This document shows, piece after piece, positions 52,634 to 61,413 of a stretch of 64,000 bases of DNA (the first letter of the stretch is position 1; every line of letters begins with the position of its first letter). Source of the DNA: JAJCYK01 sp965212195 (lineage in GTDB: Bacteria; Bacteroidota; Bacteroidia; Cytophagales; Cyclobacteriaceae); contig CBDBUW010000002.1 in assembly GCA_965212195.1 (NCBI GenBank), positions 62,001 through 126,000 on the forward strand. The letters are read 5' to 3'. Made by a program: the position numbers and the translations under genes. The notes beneath the pieces are model-generated. The model was not told where the DNA came from and made no database searches. It saw only the letters and a list, made by a program, of their open reading frames with translations.

Positions 52634-53509
52634 CTAATTTCTAGCATCGTAGCCCCAATTTAACTTTTGGCGAAGGGTATCTAGAAAATTGTACCCATCC
52701 AATTTTACCAACTTCGCTTGAAATTCCTCCTTACTTACGGCCATTTGGATAGAAGCTTCCACGGTAAAGGAGCGAGTATCCAGACTTACCAGAAAATTTT
52801 TGCTGCGACCTTCTATCTCGAACGAGATCACACTATTATCTGAAACCACCATAGGTCGAACGGTTAAATTATGGGGACTTACCGGCGTAATGATAAAATT
52901 GTCAGACTGGGGAAGTACCACTGGCCCACCACAGCTCAAGGAGTATCCCGTGGATCCGGTAGGGGTAGCTACGATAAGGCCATCAGCCCAATAGCTATTC
53001 AGATATTCTCCATCAATATAAGCATGGACGGTAATCATGGAAGATGTGTCTTGCTTGAGAATGGTAAAGTCATTCAACCCAAAATTAATGCCATTGAAGA
53101 TATCCTGATCGGAATGTACCCGAACCAAGGTACGATGATCATAGGCGAATTCATTATTATACAGAGCCTCTACCGCGGATGTCACCATATCCTTGGATAT
53201 GGTAGCTAAGAAACCCAACCTTCCGGTATTGATGCCCACAATAGGCAATTCCAACTTCCCAACATAAGCCACCGTTTCCAGAAGGGTACCGTCTCCTCCC
53301 AAGCTGAACATAAAGTCCACATCCTGCAAATGTTGATTCGAAGAGAATGAGCCAAGGTCAGTAACCTGTACATCTGTTGTTTGCAGGCTTTCCAGCAAGG
53401 TCTCTGAAATAATCACGGAGGCTTCTTTTTCCTTTAAACAATCCAGTAATTGGAGTAGTGGACCCTGGCTGTTTTGGTCGATCTTTTTTCCGTGAATTGC
53501 AATTTTCAT
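52634..53509 (-). CDS. nadK: NAD kinase
   Basis: Phosphorylates NAD to NADP. The 291-residue protein carries the GGDGT motif at 71-75 (FSLGGDGTLLETV) with catalytic Asp73, VGINTGRLGFLA, and the glycine-rich TGSTGYSLSCGGP that binds NAD. It lies between a CBS-domain gene and a DUF6089 gene in the long minus-strand run leading to bamA. Confidence 0.96.
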   Translation of the reverse strand: MKIAIHGKKIDQNSQGPLLQLLDCLKEKEASVIISETLLESLQTTDVQVTDLGSFSSNQHLQDVDFMFSLGGDGTLLETVAYVGKLELPIVGINTGRLGFLATISKDMVTSAVEALYNNEFAYDHRTLVRVHSDQDIFNGINFGLNDFTILKQDTSSMITVHAYIDGEYLNSYWADGLIVATPTGSTGYSLSCGGPVVLPQSDNFIITPVSPHNLTVRPMVVSDNSVISFEIEGRSKNFLVSLDTRSFTVEASIQMAVSKEEFQAKLVKLDGYNFLDTLRQKLNWGYDARN

Positions 53510-53532
53510 TTTGTGGGCCGCCAGATTACGGC

Positions 53533-54198
53533 TTAAATATCCAGGTATTTGAAAAGAATGTCCAGTCTTTCTTTCTCACTGGTTTCCATGGGGCTCTCCT
53601 CAAATTTAGCAATGATCTTGTATTCGAACCGTTCCAGGGTCGCGATGATTGCTGAGAGATCGGTCTTGTTGATCTTTACTGTCAGCTTTATCATGTTGGC
53701 ATCGAAAATGTCATTGTTAACAATGCAACTAAGAATCTTGGCATCATTGGATTCGATCAAACGGCTTATTTCCGCCAGTGAATAATCTATTTGTTTAAGG
53801 CTTAATATCAAGATTCCTCCCGGGCTTTGGACTGCAGCCGACTGAGCAAAAGCCGTAACGGTGTCCTTTATGGAGATCACTCCCAAAAAGCTTTGATCAT
53901 CATCCAGAACGGCCACCAGTTGCACTCCATGATCGGAGACTATTTTAAGTACATCATAAAAATGTTGGTTTTCATAAACTTGACAGTCCATACCCTGAAG
54001 CTTGTATTCCGATACTGCTTTGGAGTTATCGTTGTCTTCAAGGATCACTTCCTCGGAAATTAGCCCCTTATAAGCACCATCTTCTATTACCGGTAGCTGG
54101 TTTACTCGCAGTTCCTCCATCCAAGCAATGGCCTTCTTAGCCGTATCGCTTTTTTTAAGCGGTGGAATCATATGGTTAATTAACTCCCTAGCGATCAT
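53533..54198 (-). CDS. CBS-domain protein (AcuB-like)
   Basis: A 221-residue protein with a pair of CBS domains at about 1-125 (ELINHMIPPLKKSDTAKKAIAWM; DDDQSFLGVISIKDTVTAFAQ) and a C-terminal ACT-like region (about 135-215) that may bind a small molecule. CBS pairs usually sense adenine nucleotides. Partner unknown; coupling with nadK could suggest a nucleotide- or NAD-linked role, but that is speculation. Its ATG overlaps the stop of the upstream hydrolase by 4 bases. Confidence 0.88.
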   Translation of the reverse strand: MIARELINHMIPPLKKSDTAKKAIAWMEELRVNQLPVIEDGAYKGLISEEVILEDNDNSKAVSEYKLQGMDCQVYENQHFYDVLKIVSDHGVQLVAVLDDDQSFLGVISIKDTVTAFAQSAAVQSPGGILILSLKQIDYSLAEISRLIESNDAKILSCIVNNDIFDANMIKLTVKINKTDLSAIIATLERFEYKIIAKFEESPMETSEKERLDILFKYLDI

Positions 54199-54953
54199 GA
54201 TGCGACTTTTAAGTAATTTTCCAAGATCTCATTAAATTCTTCAGGATGCTCCATCATGGGTGCATGACAACATTTGTCAATGAATTGCAACTTGGATCCA
54301 GGGATCAGCCTGTTGAATTCATGGGCTACCATCGGTGGCGTAATAGTATCGTTTAGTCCCCAGATTAATAAAGAGGGGACTTTAATACGGGGTATCTCTG
54401 ACGCCATGTTGTGCCTTTGTGCCGATTTGGCGATGGCTACAATGCGCATGGCCTTAGGAATACTCTTAGTGGTTTCAAAAACCTCGTCCACATAATCCTT
54501 AGTGGCGGTGTTGGGATCATAGAATGTGTATTCCACCCTCTCTTTAATATAATTGTAATCCCCCCTTTTGGGAAATGATCCGCCCATAGAATTTTCAAAA
54601 AGTCCAGAGCTACCCGTGAGTATGAGCCTGGATACTTTTTGTGGATGATTCAGGGTATAGATTAAAGCCAAATGACCTCCCAGAGAATTTCCCATTATAG
54701 TCAAATTGCCTAACCCCATGTGGTTTACAAACTCATCAATAAAACTCACTAATCCCTCCAATCCTGCTTGCTTTAGAGGCATATCGTATATTGGTAGCAA
54801 AGGGATCAACACTCGGTAGCGGTCTTTGAAACAATGCACCACCCCTTCCCAATTACTAAGTGCACCGAATAAACCGTGAAGCAGTAGTAATACCTCGCCC
54901 TTACCTTCGTCGATAAACTGGAATTGCTCATCTTGGTGCACGGTTAAATTCAT
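54195..54953 (-). CDS. Alpha/beta-fold hydrolase
   Basis: A 252-residue hydrolase with the nucleophile elbow GNSLGGH, the oxyanion motif HGLFGALSNWEG and a C-terminal His (CCHAPMMEHPEEF). The start at 54953 (MNLTVHQDEQFQFIDEGKGE) suits the family better than 54977. Substrate unknown. It begins the minus-strand run to bamA, and a similar but distinct hydrolase follows pdxJ at 56779. Confidence 0.88.
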   Translation of the reverse strand: MNLTVHQDEQFQFIDEGKGEVLLLLHGLFGALSNWEGVVHCFKDRYRVLIPLLPIYDMPLKQAGLEGLVSFIDEFVNHMGLGNLTIMGNSLGGHLALIYTLNHPQKVSRLILTGSSGLFENSMGGSFPKRGDYNYIKERVEYTFYDPNTATKDYVDEVFETTKSIPKAMRIVAIAKSAQRHNMASEIPRIKVPSLLIWGLNDTITPPMVAHEFNRLIPGSKLQFIDKCCHAPMMEHPEEFNEILENYLKVAS

Positions 54954-55020
54954 ATTCGCAAGTCTACTTCCCCGCAAATTACTAGAATTAGTGCTGATTT
55001 CAATAATCCTTAAGATTAAA

Positions 55021-55554
55021 TCAGATCAAGGAAGGATTCAAACGCTCTTTGATTGACTCAAACAGTTCTTTGATAAAGGGCCAATACTCTGCCAGGTGCT
55101 CAATGATCCAGGGAGCAATGGGTTGGATTTTTGCAAATAACCAGGATGTCTGCTGCATATCATCGGGAATCTCCACGCCGAACGACTGCACCAACCATAT
55201 GATCAGGCTGGCACCTACCATCCACTTTAACGCTCCAAGTAAAGCTCCGGCAAGATTGTCAACACTTCCTAGTAGAGTGAGGTCCATGGCCTTTTTTACC
55301 ATCCCCCCGCCAATTGTAATGAGCACAGCTACTCCTCCAAAAATCATGAAAAAAGCCACGAAGGGCAGCAGGCTGCCCAATTCCTCAATATAATCATCCA
55401 GCAGATCTACCCCCCAGTCTAGAAGTGCAAAAGCCAGTATTATGCCTAAGAAGAAGGCTACAATGGAAAGCAGGCTTACGAAGAGACCTCTTTGGTATCC
55501 CCGGTAGGCCGCAAACCCCAAAAACAACAACAATACTATGTCAAGGATATTCAC
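55021..55554 (-). CDS. CvpA-family membrane protein
   Basis: A 177-residue inner-membrane protein with four hydrophobic segments (NILDIVLLLFLGFAAYRGYQRGLFVSLLSI at the start) typical of CvpA, named for colicin V production; its exact function is unclear. A GTG start at 55554 overlaps the yqeY stop by one base, so translation is likely coupled. About 65 bases separate it from the hydrolase gene downstream. Confidence 0.88.
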   Translation of the reverse strand: MNILDIVLLLFLGFAAYRGYQRGLFVSLLSIVAFFLGIILAFALLDWGVDLLDDYIEELGSLLPFVAFFMIFGGVAVLITIGGGMVKKAMDLTLLGSVDNLAGALLGALKWMVGASLIIWLVQSFGVEIPDDMQQTSWLFAKIQPIAPWIIEHLAEYWPFIKELFESIKERLNPSLI

Positions 55555-56006
55555 TAGCTCGACAATAATGATTTTACGATTTTCGCCATAGTGCCGCCAT
55601 CGGCACGTCCTTTAAGCTGCTTGTTGGCCTGCCCCATAACTTTTCCCATGTCTTGTGGCCCGGCAGCCCCCAAGTCATCAACTAACTGCTGCAAGTGTAC
55701 CCTAAGCTCTTCCTCGGTGAGCTGAGCAGGTAAATAGCGAGTAATGATCTCCACCTCAGTTAATTCAATATCGGCCAAGTCGTCCCTGCCCTGCTCTTGG
55801 TATAAACGGGCGGAATCTTTCCGTTGCTTGACAGCTTTTGACAGCAAAGTAATTTCGCCATCTTCAGTAAGATTACCTCCTGCTCCTTTTTCAGTTTCCG
55901 CTAACAAGATCTGTGATTTAATACCCCGCAAAGCGCGCACCTGGTCCTTGTTTTGAGATCGCATTGCCTCTTTCAGATCTGATTCAACTCGCTCTTTTAA
56001 ACTCAT
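55554..56006 (-). CDS. GatB/YqeY domain protein
   Basis: A 150-residue protein consisting of the helical YqeY domain that is also the C-terminus of GatB (aspartyl/glutamyl-tRNA amidotransferase): SLKERVESDLKEAMRSQNKDQ, LPAQLTEEELRVHLQQLV, GKVMGQANKQLKGRADGGTM. It may bind tRNA, but a physiological role is not established. It is divergent from pdxJ, with 54 bases between. Confidence 0.93.
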   Translation of the reverse strand: MSLKERVESDLKEAMRSQNKDQVRALRGIKSQILLAETEKGAGGNLTEDGEITLLSKAVKQRKDSARLYQEQGRDDLADIELTEVEIITRYLPAQLTEEELRVHLQQLVDDLGAAGPQDMGKVMGQANKQLKGRADGGTMAKIVKSLLSS

Positions 56007-56060
56007 GTTATTTATAATTATTAACTAATTTTACCCTAGCTTTATTGCAGTCGGTAGCTC

Positions 56061-56792
56061 ATGACCAAATTAAGTGTAAATATTAACAAATTTGCCACTT
56101 TGCGCAATGCGAGAGGAGGAAATAACCCGAATGTGGTTCAAGCGGCGGTAGATTGTCAGAGGTTTGGTGCTCAGGGCATTACCGTTCATCCACGTCCTGA
56201 CGAAAGACATATCACCTATCAAGATGTGCTTGATATTAAGCCTGTGATAACCACCGAATATAACATAGAGGGCTATCCCGATGCCCGGTATTTGGAATTG
56301 ATCTCCCGGGTAAAGCCCACCCAAGCCACCCTGGTTCCAGACGGGCCTCATGTTATTACTTCCAATGCAGGTTGGGATACCATTAATAATAAGGAATTTC
56401 TAGAGGAGATCGTAGGAGAACTTAAGCAAGTAGGAGTACGAAGTAGTATCTTTATTGACCCGGTACCCGAGCAAATTGAAAAAGCTGCGGAGATTGGATG
56501 CGACCGCATCGAACTTTATACGGAAAATTATGCGCAGGCCTTTCAACATGACGCTCAAAAGGCTATAGAGCCTTATCGGTCGGCGGCGTTATTGGCACAT
56601 GAGTTGGGTCTTGAGATCAATGCCGGTCACGATCTGGATATGAACAATCTGAAATATTTCAAGCACAACATACCCTTCCTGGCTGAGGTTTCCATTGGAC
56701 ATGCTATCGTCTGTGACGCCTTGTATTTCGGATTGGAAAATACTGTTCAACTCTATCTTCGACAGTTAATAGAAGAAAATGCTATTTCATAA
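56061..56792 (+). CDS. pdxJ: Pyridoxine 5'-phosphate synthase PdxJ
   Basis: Final ring-closing enzyme of DXP-dependent vitamin B6 synthesis. The 243-residue TIM barrel carries LSVNINKFATLRNARGG, GITVHPRPDERHI with the catalytic His, PTQATLVPD and GHDLDMNNL with a second His. It overlaps the downstream hydrolase gene by 14 bases. The box TAGCTTTA at 56037-56044 is a near-consensus -7 element. Confidence 0.96.
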   Translation: MTKLSVNINKFATLRNARGGNNPNVVQAAVDCQRFGAQGITVHPRPDERHITYQDVLDIKPVITTEYNIEGYPDARYLELISRVKPTQATLVPDGPHVITSNAGWDTINNKEFLEEIVGELKQVGVRSSIFIDPVPEQIEKAAEIGCDRIELYTENYAQAFQHDAQKAIEPYRSAALLAHELGLEINAGHDLDMNNLKYFKHNIPFLAEVSIGHAIVCDALYFGLENTVQLYLRQLIEENAIS

Positions 56793-57537
56793 AGTTGTAG
56801 GTGAAGGCCCTCCCATGGTGATCCTTCATGGTCTCTTTGGTTCATTGGAAAATTGGATGCGAATTGCCCGTTCTTTAGGCGATCATTATAGCGTGTATTT
56901 AGTGGATCATAGAAATCACGGCAATTCTTTCCATCATTCCCTGTTTAACTATCCCGCCATGTCCCGGGATCTGGAGCATTGGATCGAAGCCCAGAAGATA
57001 ACGGAGTTCAATCTTTTGGGACACTCCATGGGTGGTAAAGTGGCGATGTATTTTGCAAAGAACAATCCTGATGCATTGCGCAAGTTAATGGTGATCGATA
57101 TTGGCCCCAAAGCCTATCCGGTAAGTCATGAACAAATATTGAAAGGACTTACTGAAATTGATCCCCAGAAGCTGGATAACCGAAAGCAAGCCGATATTCA
57201 GTTGTCGGCCTATGTTCCTGAAGCTGGGATTCGTCAGTTCCTGTTAAAAAACCTGAAGCGCAATGGCACTAACTTCCAATGGAAACTAAACGTTGAAGTA
57301 ATCCGTGACAATATTGAGCAGGTTGGAAAAGCACTCCCCGCAACTTCTGTTATCTCAACCCCTACACTTTTTCTAAGAGGTGGGCAATCACCTTATATAT
57401 TGGATAATGACATCCCCGGTATTATAGAACAGTTCCCTCAGGCAGTGGTTGAAACTATGGAGCAGGCAGGCCATTGGCTTCATTCCGAAGATCCTACAGG
57501 CTTTTTAGAAATTATTAGGGAGTTCCTGGCAACTTAA
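56779..57537 (+). CDS. Alpha/beta hydrolase, YbfF-like esterase
   Basis: A 252-residue hydrolase with HGLFGSLENW, the DHRNHGNSFHH segment characteristic of YbfF-type esterases, nucleophile elbow GHSMGGKVAMYFAK and C-terminal GHWLHSEDP with the catalytic His. It overlaps pdxJ by 14 bases, suggesting translational coupling. Substrate unknown. Confidence 0.9.
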   Translation: MLFHKVVGEGPPMVILHGLFGSLENWMRIARSLGDHYSVYLVDHRNHGNSFHHSLFNYPAMSRDLEHWIEAQKITEFNLLGHSMGGKVAMYFAKNNPDALRKLMVIDIGPKAYPVSHEQILKGLTEIDPQKLDNRKQADIQLSAYVPEAGIRQFLLKNLKRNGTNFQWKLNVEVIRDNIEQVGKALPATSVISTPTLFLRGGQSPYILDNDIPGIIEQFPQAVVETMEQAGHWLHSEDPTGFLEIIREFLAT

Positions 57538-57538
57538 A

Positions 57539-57757
57539 TTAACGGAAGCGGTGGTAAAGCAGGAAGAGAAGCGACAATAAAAGGCTTATAATTAAACTTG
57601 TGGTTAGCGGAATGTATAGGGTAAAATTTCCGGATTTTATTAGGAAATCACCGGGTAGTTTGCCAAGCCACGGTAACTTTGGTCCCCACGCCATTAACAT
57701 GCCCACTAAAAAAATTAGCCCACCAAGCAGCATCAATATTTTTGCCAATTGATTCAT
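57539..57757 (-). CDS. Small DUF2905 membrane protein
   Basis: A 72-residue protein with two transmembrane helices (ILMLLGGLIFLVGMLMAW and TTSLIISLLLSLLFLLY) joined by the conserved LPWLGKLPGDFLIKSGNF. Function unknown. The start at 57757 matches the family length; the longer frame to 57988 overlaps the divergent methylase gene. Only 18 bases separate the two divergent genes. Confidence 0.85.
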   Translation of the reverse strand: MNQLAKILMLLGGLIFLVGMLMAWGPKLPWLGKLPGDFLIKSGNFTLYIPLTTSLIISLLLSLLFLLYHRFR

Positions 57758-57775
57758 TTTAATCAAATTTAATAC

Positions 57776-58477
57776 ATGTCGGCCAAAGTTTATCTTATCC
57801 CTAACCTCATCGCCCCGCAAACTGAAACTCTGGTGGTCACTCCCCAGGTGAGAGAGGTAATCGCCAAAATCGATTTCTATTTGGCCGAAAACATCCGCAA
57901 CGCTCGCAGATTCATTTCCAGCCTTAAGATAAAACCTGTGGACCAATTGCATTTTGCACAACTGGACAAAAATACCAGCGACCAGCAACTAGCAGAATTG
58001 GTAGCTCCATTGATGGAGGGACAATCGTTGGGAATTATCTCCGAAGCGGGTTGCCCAGGGGTAGCCGATCCGGGAAGCTTGGTAGTGGCTTGGGCGCATA
58101 AACAGGGCATTGCGGTGATTCCATTGGTAGGCGCTTCTTCCATATTGCTGGCTTTAATGGCCAGTGGAATGAACGGCCAGAATTTCGAATTTCATGGCTA
58201 CTTACCCATAAAAGGCAGGCAACGCCAGCTAACCATACAGCGGCTAGAGAATGAATCTGCTAAGAAGAGAAAGACTCAGATCTTTATGGAGACGCCCTAT
58301 CGTAACCAAGCCTTGATGACTGCCTTAATGCAGTTCTGCAAAGAGTCCACTAAAATATGTGTGGCTTGCGATCTGACCGGGAATGATCAGTTCGTAAAAA
58401 CCATGACCATAGCGCATTGGAAGAAATCGCCTCCTGACCTTCACAAAAAACCTGCTATTTTCTTACTGCTTGCTTGA
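57776..58477 (+). CDS. SAM-dependent methyltransferase, RsmI-like
   Basis: A 233-residue tetrapyrrole-methylase-fold protein similar to RsmI, which 2'-O-methylates C1402 of 16S rRNA. Motifs: VYLIPNLIAP, FYLAENIRNARRFI, GIISEAGCPGVADPGS, and PLVGASSILLALMASG; the C-terminal basic RsmI extension is short. In Bacteroidota this form sits beside a longer rsmI homologue elsewhere, so the exact substrate may differ. Confidence 0.85.
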   Translation: MSAKVYLIPNLIAPQTETLVVTPQVREVIAKIDFYLAENIRNARRFISSLKIKPVDQLHFAQLDKNTSDQQLAELVAPLMEGQSLGIISEAGCPGVADPGSLVVAWAHKQGIAVIPLVGASSILLALMASGMNGQNFEFHGYLPIKGRQRQLTIQRLENESAKKRKTQIFMETPYRNQALMTALMQFCKESTKICVACDLTGNDQFVKTMTIAHWKKSPPDLHKKPAIFLLLA

Positions 58478-58524
58478 TTCCAGTTTTTAGTAACCATCAT
58501 ACTTACTTATAATAAAAATATACA

Positions 58525-58532
58525 TAAATTTG
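58525..58532 (+). promoter_or_regulatory. Candidate -7 box of metK
   Basis: TAAATTTG, 22 bases before the metK ATG. The upstream sequence is AT-rich without a clear TTG, and no SAM riboswitch is visible in the 77-base gap. Confidence 0.35.
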
Positions 58533-58554
58533 CTGACGAAAATACTTTGAAATA

Positions 58555-59862
58555 ATGTCTTATTTATTTACCTCTGAATCTGTTTCAGAAGGACATCCCG
58601 ATAAAATAGCTGATCAAGTTTCCGATGCCATCTTAGACGCCATGCTCGCGCAGGACCCTGATTCTAGGGTAGCATGTGAGACATTCGTAACCACCGGACT
58701 AGTGGTGGTAGGAGGAGAGATCACCACCAAAGCTTATGTGGAAATACCGGATATAGTGCGAGATACTATCAAAAGAATCGGCTATACTGATGACGACTAT
58801 AAGTTCGATGCGGAATCTTGCGGGGTCATGGTTACCCTTCATAGTCAATCTCCTGAAATTGCCCAAGGGGTTGATGAAACGGAAGGCAAGGAGCAAGGAG
58901 CTGGTGATCAGGGTATGATGTTCGGATATGCCACCGACGAGACTGAAGACTACATGCCTATGGCCTTGGCTTACTCCCATAAACTGGTACAGAGGCTGGC
59001 GGAAATCCGTAAGAACCATCCTGAATTAATGCCTTACCTGCGACCGGATGCCAAATCCCAAATTACCGTGCAGTACGATGACTCGGGGAATATTGAACAT
59101 ATTCATACGGTGGTTATTTCCACCCAACACGATGATTTTATAAACCCTGCAGACGCTTCACCTGATGCTAGACAGAAAGCTGATGATGAAATGTTAGAGC
59201 GTATCAAGTCGGACGTAATGAAGCATGTCATACCGGATGTTCTGCCCTCCAATTATTTAAAAGATACTATATTCCATATCAACCCCACCGGTAAATTTAT
59301 CATTGGAGGGCCTCACGGTGATGCCGGGTTAACCGGTAGAAAGATCATCGTAGACACTTATGGTGGTAAAGGCGCCCATGGAGGAGGTGCTTTTTCCGGT
59401 AAAGATGCCTCTAAAGTAGATCGCAGTGCGGCCTATGCTTCCCGACATATCGCCAAGAATCTGGTAGCAGCAGGAATAGCTTCGGAGGTTTTGGTGCAAG
59501 TGGCCTACGCTATTGGGGTAGCCAAACCCGTTTCACTGACGGTGAACACCTACGGAACAGCTAAAGTACCCTTGTCGGATAGCGAAATTTCCAAAATCAC
59601 CCAGGAACTTTTCGATATGAGGCCCAAGGCGATTATTGAGCGCTTGGGATTGAAGAATCCTATTTTCCTTGAAACCGCTGCCTATGGACATATGGGTAGA
59701 AAACCCCTGGCAAAACCCGTTGCCTTACAGTACATCGAAGTTAAAAGTAACGGCTCCGGTGAGGAGATGGTGCGCAGAAACTCTACCAAGGAAGTGGAGT
59801 ACTTCACCTGGGAGAAACTCGATTATGCTGATGCCATCCGAGAGGCTTTTAAATTAAGTTGA
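58555..59862 (+). CDS. metK: S-adenosylmethionine synthetase
   Basis: Makes S-adenosylmethionine from ATP and methionine. The 435-residue protein has SEGHPDKIADQVSDAILD at the N-terminus, GAGDQGMMFGYA, the P-loop-like GGGAFSGKDASKVDRSAAY, and the conserved C-terminal segment. It is somewhat longer than the roughly 385-residue E. coli enzyme, typical of Bacteroidota. It is convergent with hpf, one base between the stops. Confidence 0.97.
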   Translation: MSYLFTSESVSEGHPDKIADQVSDAILDAMLAQDPDSRVACETFVTTGLVVVGGEITTKAYVEIPDIVRDTIKRIGYTDDDYKFDAESCGVMVTLHSQSPEIAQGVDETEGKEQGAGDQGMMFGYATDETEDYMPMALAYSHKLVQRLAEIRKNHPELMPYLRPDAKSQITVQYDDSGNIEHIHTVVISTQHDDFINPADASPDARQKADDEMLERIKSDVMKHVIPDVLPSNYLKDTIFHINPTGKFIIGGPHGDAGLTGRKIIVDTYGGKGAHGGGAFSGKDASKVDRSAAYASRHIAKNLVAAGIASEVLVQVAYAIGVAKPVSLTVNTYGTAKVPLSDSEISKITQELFDMRPKAIIERLGLKNPIFLETAAYGHMGRKPLAKPVALQYIEVKSNGSGEEMVRRNSTKEVEYFTWEKLDYADAIREAFKLS

Positions 59863-59863
59863 T

Positions 59864-60199
59864 CTACAAGTCATTCAAGTCCGCCTTCCGGATCTGTTTT
59901 TTCTCTTTGTGCTTTTTTAGCTGTCTCGACATGGTTTCAACCGCTAAGTCTATGGCCGCCTCAAATGTATTGGATGATTCCTTGGTAAATAATTGCTGCC
60001 CTGGAACATTGACCTTTAATTCCAGGATCTTATTGCCAAATATTTCGCTTTTATTGAGATGACTTTTTTCTAAACGCAAAATCACTTCCCCGTCAACGAT
60101 CCTTTGGTTGAAGGTTTGGAGTTTTTCAACTTTTTTGGCGATGTAATCCAAAAGCTTTTGGTCGGCATCGAAATGAACTGAATGCATTCTGAAATTCAT
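59864..60199 (-). CDS. hpf: Ribosome hibernation factor HPF/RaiA (short form)
   Basis: A 111-residue ribosome-binding protein that stabilises inactive ribosomes. HSVHFDADQKLLDYIAKKVEKLQTF and VNVPGQQLFTKESSNTFEAAIDLAV are typical; the C-terminal tail is basic (QLKKHKEKKQIRK). It has no dimerisation domain of the long form. Last gene of rpsU-xerC-hpf; in many Bacteroidota tRNA genes and tuf follow, which is not so here. Confidence 0.92.
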   Translation of the reverse strand: MNFRMHSVHFDADQKLLDYIAKKVEKLQTFNQRIVDGEVILRLEKSHLNKSEIFGNKILELKVNVPGQQLFTKESSNTFEAAIDLAVETMSRQLKKHKEKKQIRKADLNDL

Positions 60200-60220
60200 A
60201 TGGATGGGTTTATTGTGAAA

Positions 60221-61102
60221 CTATGCTTTAGGATGAGATTGGTCAAAGACCTTTTTCAACCGGTCAATTGTATTATGAGTATAAACTTGGGTAGCTGCTA
60301 AGCTTGAATGACCCAATAACTCTTTCACGGCATTGAGATCAGCCCCTTTATTCAGCAGGTGAGTTGCGAACGTATGCCGCATCACATGTGGACTTTGTTT
60401 ATCCAACCCGGTTAAGGCTTTCAGGACACCGTTTACGATACGATAGATCATCATAGGATAGCTTTGCTCCCCTTTATTATTAACGATCAAATATGAGGAG
60501 TAGTTATCTGAAAATGTATCTCTTTTTGCTGCTATATATTTATGCATTAAAGGCATCAATGATTTTGGTAAAGGGATCAAACGCTCCTTGTCTCTCTTAC
60601 CTAAAACTTTTACATTTTGTCTAGAAAACTGAACATCAGTTTCCTTGATATTGATAAGTTCAGATAATCGGATTCCTGAGGCATACAACAACTCCATTAC
60701 CATTTGATCGCGTAATCCGGAGAAACCCTCAGTGTATACTACTCTATCCAGGACCTCCATTATCTCTGTCTCTTTAGCAAAAACCGGCAGGGTTTTGGAC
60801 ATTTTCAACACCTTGATCTGCCTGGTAGGGTCGATTTTAATGTGATCATGTCTCAACGCATGTTTGTAGTAAGAGCGCAGTGTGGCAATCTTACGATTTA
60901 CCGTTCGAGTGGAGCGGCCTTTCTCTAATAAGGATACTAACCAGGCCCTTATGTGCTGATGATCGGCCTGGGACACCTGGCAGGGTTGCGGATAATGGCG
61001 AAGAAATACTTGAAATTGCTCCAGATCACTGCGGTAGGAAGTCAAGGTGTGCTTACTACATCGCTTTTCGTACTCCAGATATTTCAGAAAGGAAGCTACC
61101 AT
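60221..61102 (-). CDS. xerC: Tyrosine recombinase XerC-like
   Basis: Resolves chromosome dimers at the dif site. The 293-residue protein has the SAM-like N-terminal DNA-binding domain and the full catalytic set: Arg145, Lys169, His239, Arg242, His265 and Tyr274. It sits between rpsU and hpf, as in other Bacteroidota, so it is the housekeeping recombinase rather than a phage or island integrase. Start 61102 (ATG) is chosen over a TTG at 61123. Confidence 0.92.
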   Translation of the reverse strand: MVASFLKYLEYEKRCSKHTLTSYRSDLEQFQVFLRHYPQPCQVSQADHQHIRAWLVSLLEKGRSTRTVNRKIATLRSYYKHALRHDHIKIDPTRQIKVLKMSKTLPVFAKETEIMEVLDRVVYTEGFSGLRDQMVMELLYASGIRLSELINIKETDVQFSRQNVKVLGKRDKERLIPLPKSLMPLMHKYIAAKRDTFSDNYSSYLIVNNKGEQSYPMMIYRIVNGVLKALTGLDKQSPHVMRHTFATHLLNKGADLNAVKELLGHSSLAATQVYTHNTIDRLKKVFDQSHPKA

Positions 61103-61156
61103 TAAGCTTACATTGAGTATCAAATAAACTTAATGATAAATGAGGGTAAAAAAAAT

Positions 61157-61351
61157 TTAATAATTCTCTTTGGCGTACATCTTTTGACGGTAGGCGGCTT
61201 TCAGCTTTACTGTGCGTCGCTTCACTGAAGGTTTAACAAAATGGGTACGACCCCTGAGTTCCTTCAAAACCCCGGTACGTTCAAACTTTTTCTTGAAGCG
61301 CTTTAAAGCCCGATCAATAGATTCGTTTTCCTTGACGTTTACAATAATCAT
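61157..61351 (-). CDS. rpsU: 30S ribosomal protein S21
   Basis: Small basic ribosomal protein of 64 residues: VKENESIDRALKRFKKKFER, ending in a Lys/Arg-rich C-terminus. In Bacteroidota S21 helps position the 3' end of 16S rRNA, which bears on the rarity of Shine-Dalgarno signals in this phylum. First gene of rpsU-xerC-hpf, with a strong promoter 25 bases upstream. Confidence 0.97.
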   Translation of the reverse strand: MIIVNVKENESIDRALKRFKKKFERTGVLKELRGRTHFVKPSVKRRTVKLKAAYRQKMYAKENY

Positions 61352-61375
61352 TTACTCTACTGTTTAAAAGGGATG

Positions 61376-61407
61376 CAAATTTAAAAAAGAACTATGGAAT
61401 TAACAAA
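61376..61407 (-). promoter_or_regulatory. Promoter of rpsU-xerC-hpf
   Basis: Minus-strand TTTG at 61407-61404, 20 bases, then TAAATTTG at 61383-61376: full consensus. The rpsU ATG is 24 bases beyond. Confidence 0.65.
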
Positions 61408-61413
61408 CTATAC

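Noticed and set aside
58478..58554. Possible SAM riboswitch before metK
   Set aside because: The 77-base gap is AT-rich and shows no SAM-I or SAM-II aptamer pattern or strong stem.
60221..61102. XerC-like recombinase as an integrase marking a mobile island
   Set aside because: It sits between rpsU and hpf, the normal housekeeping position, with no attachment repeats, tRNA target or foreign-looking genes around it.
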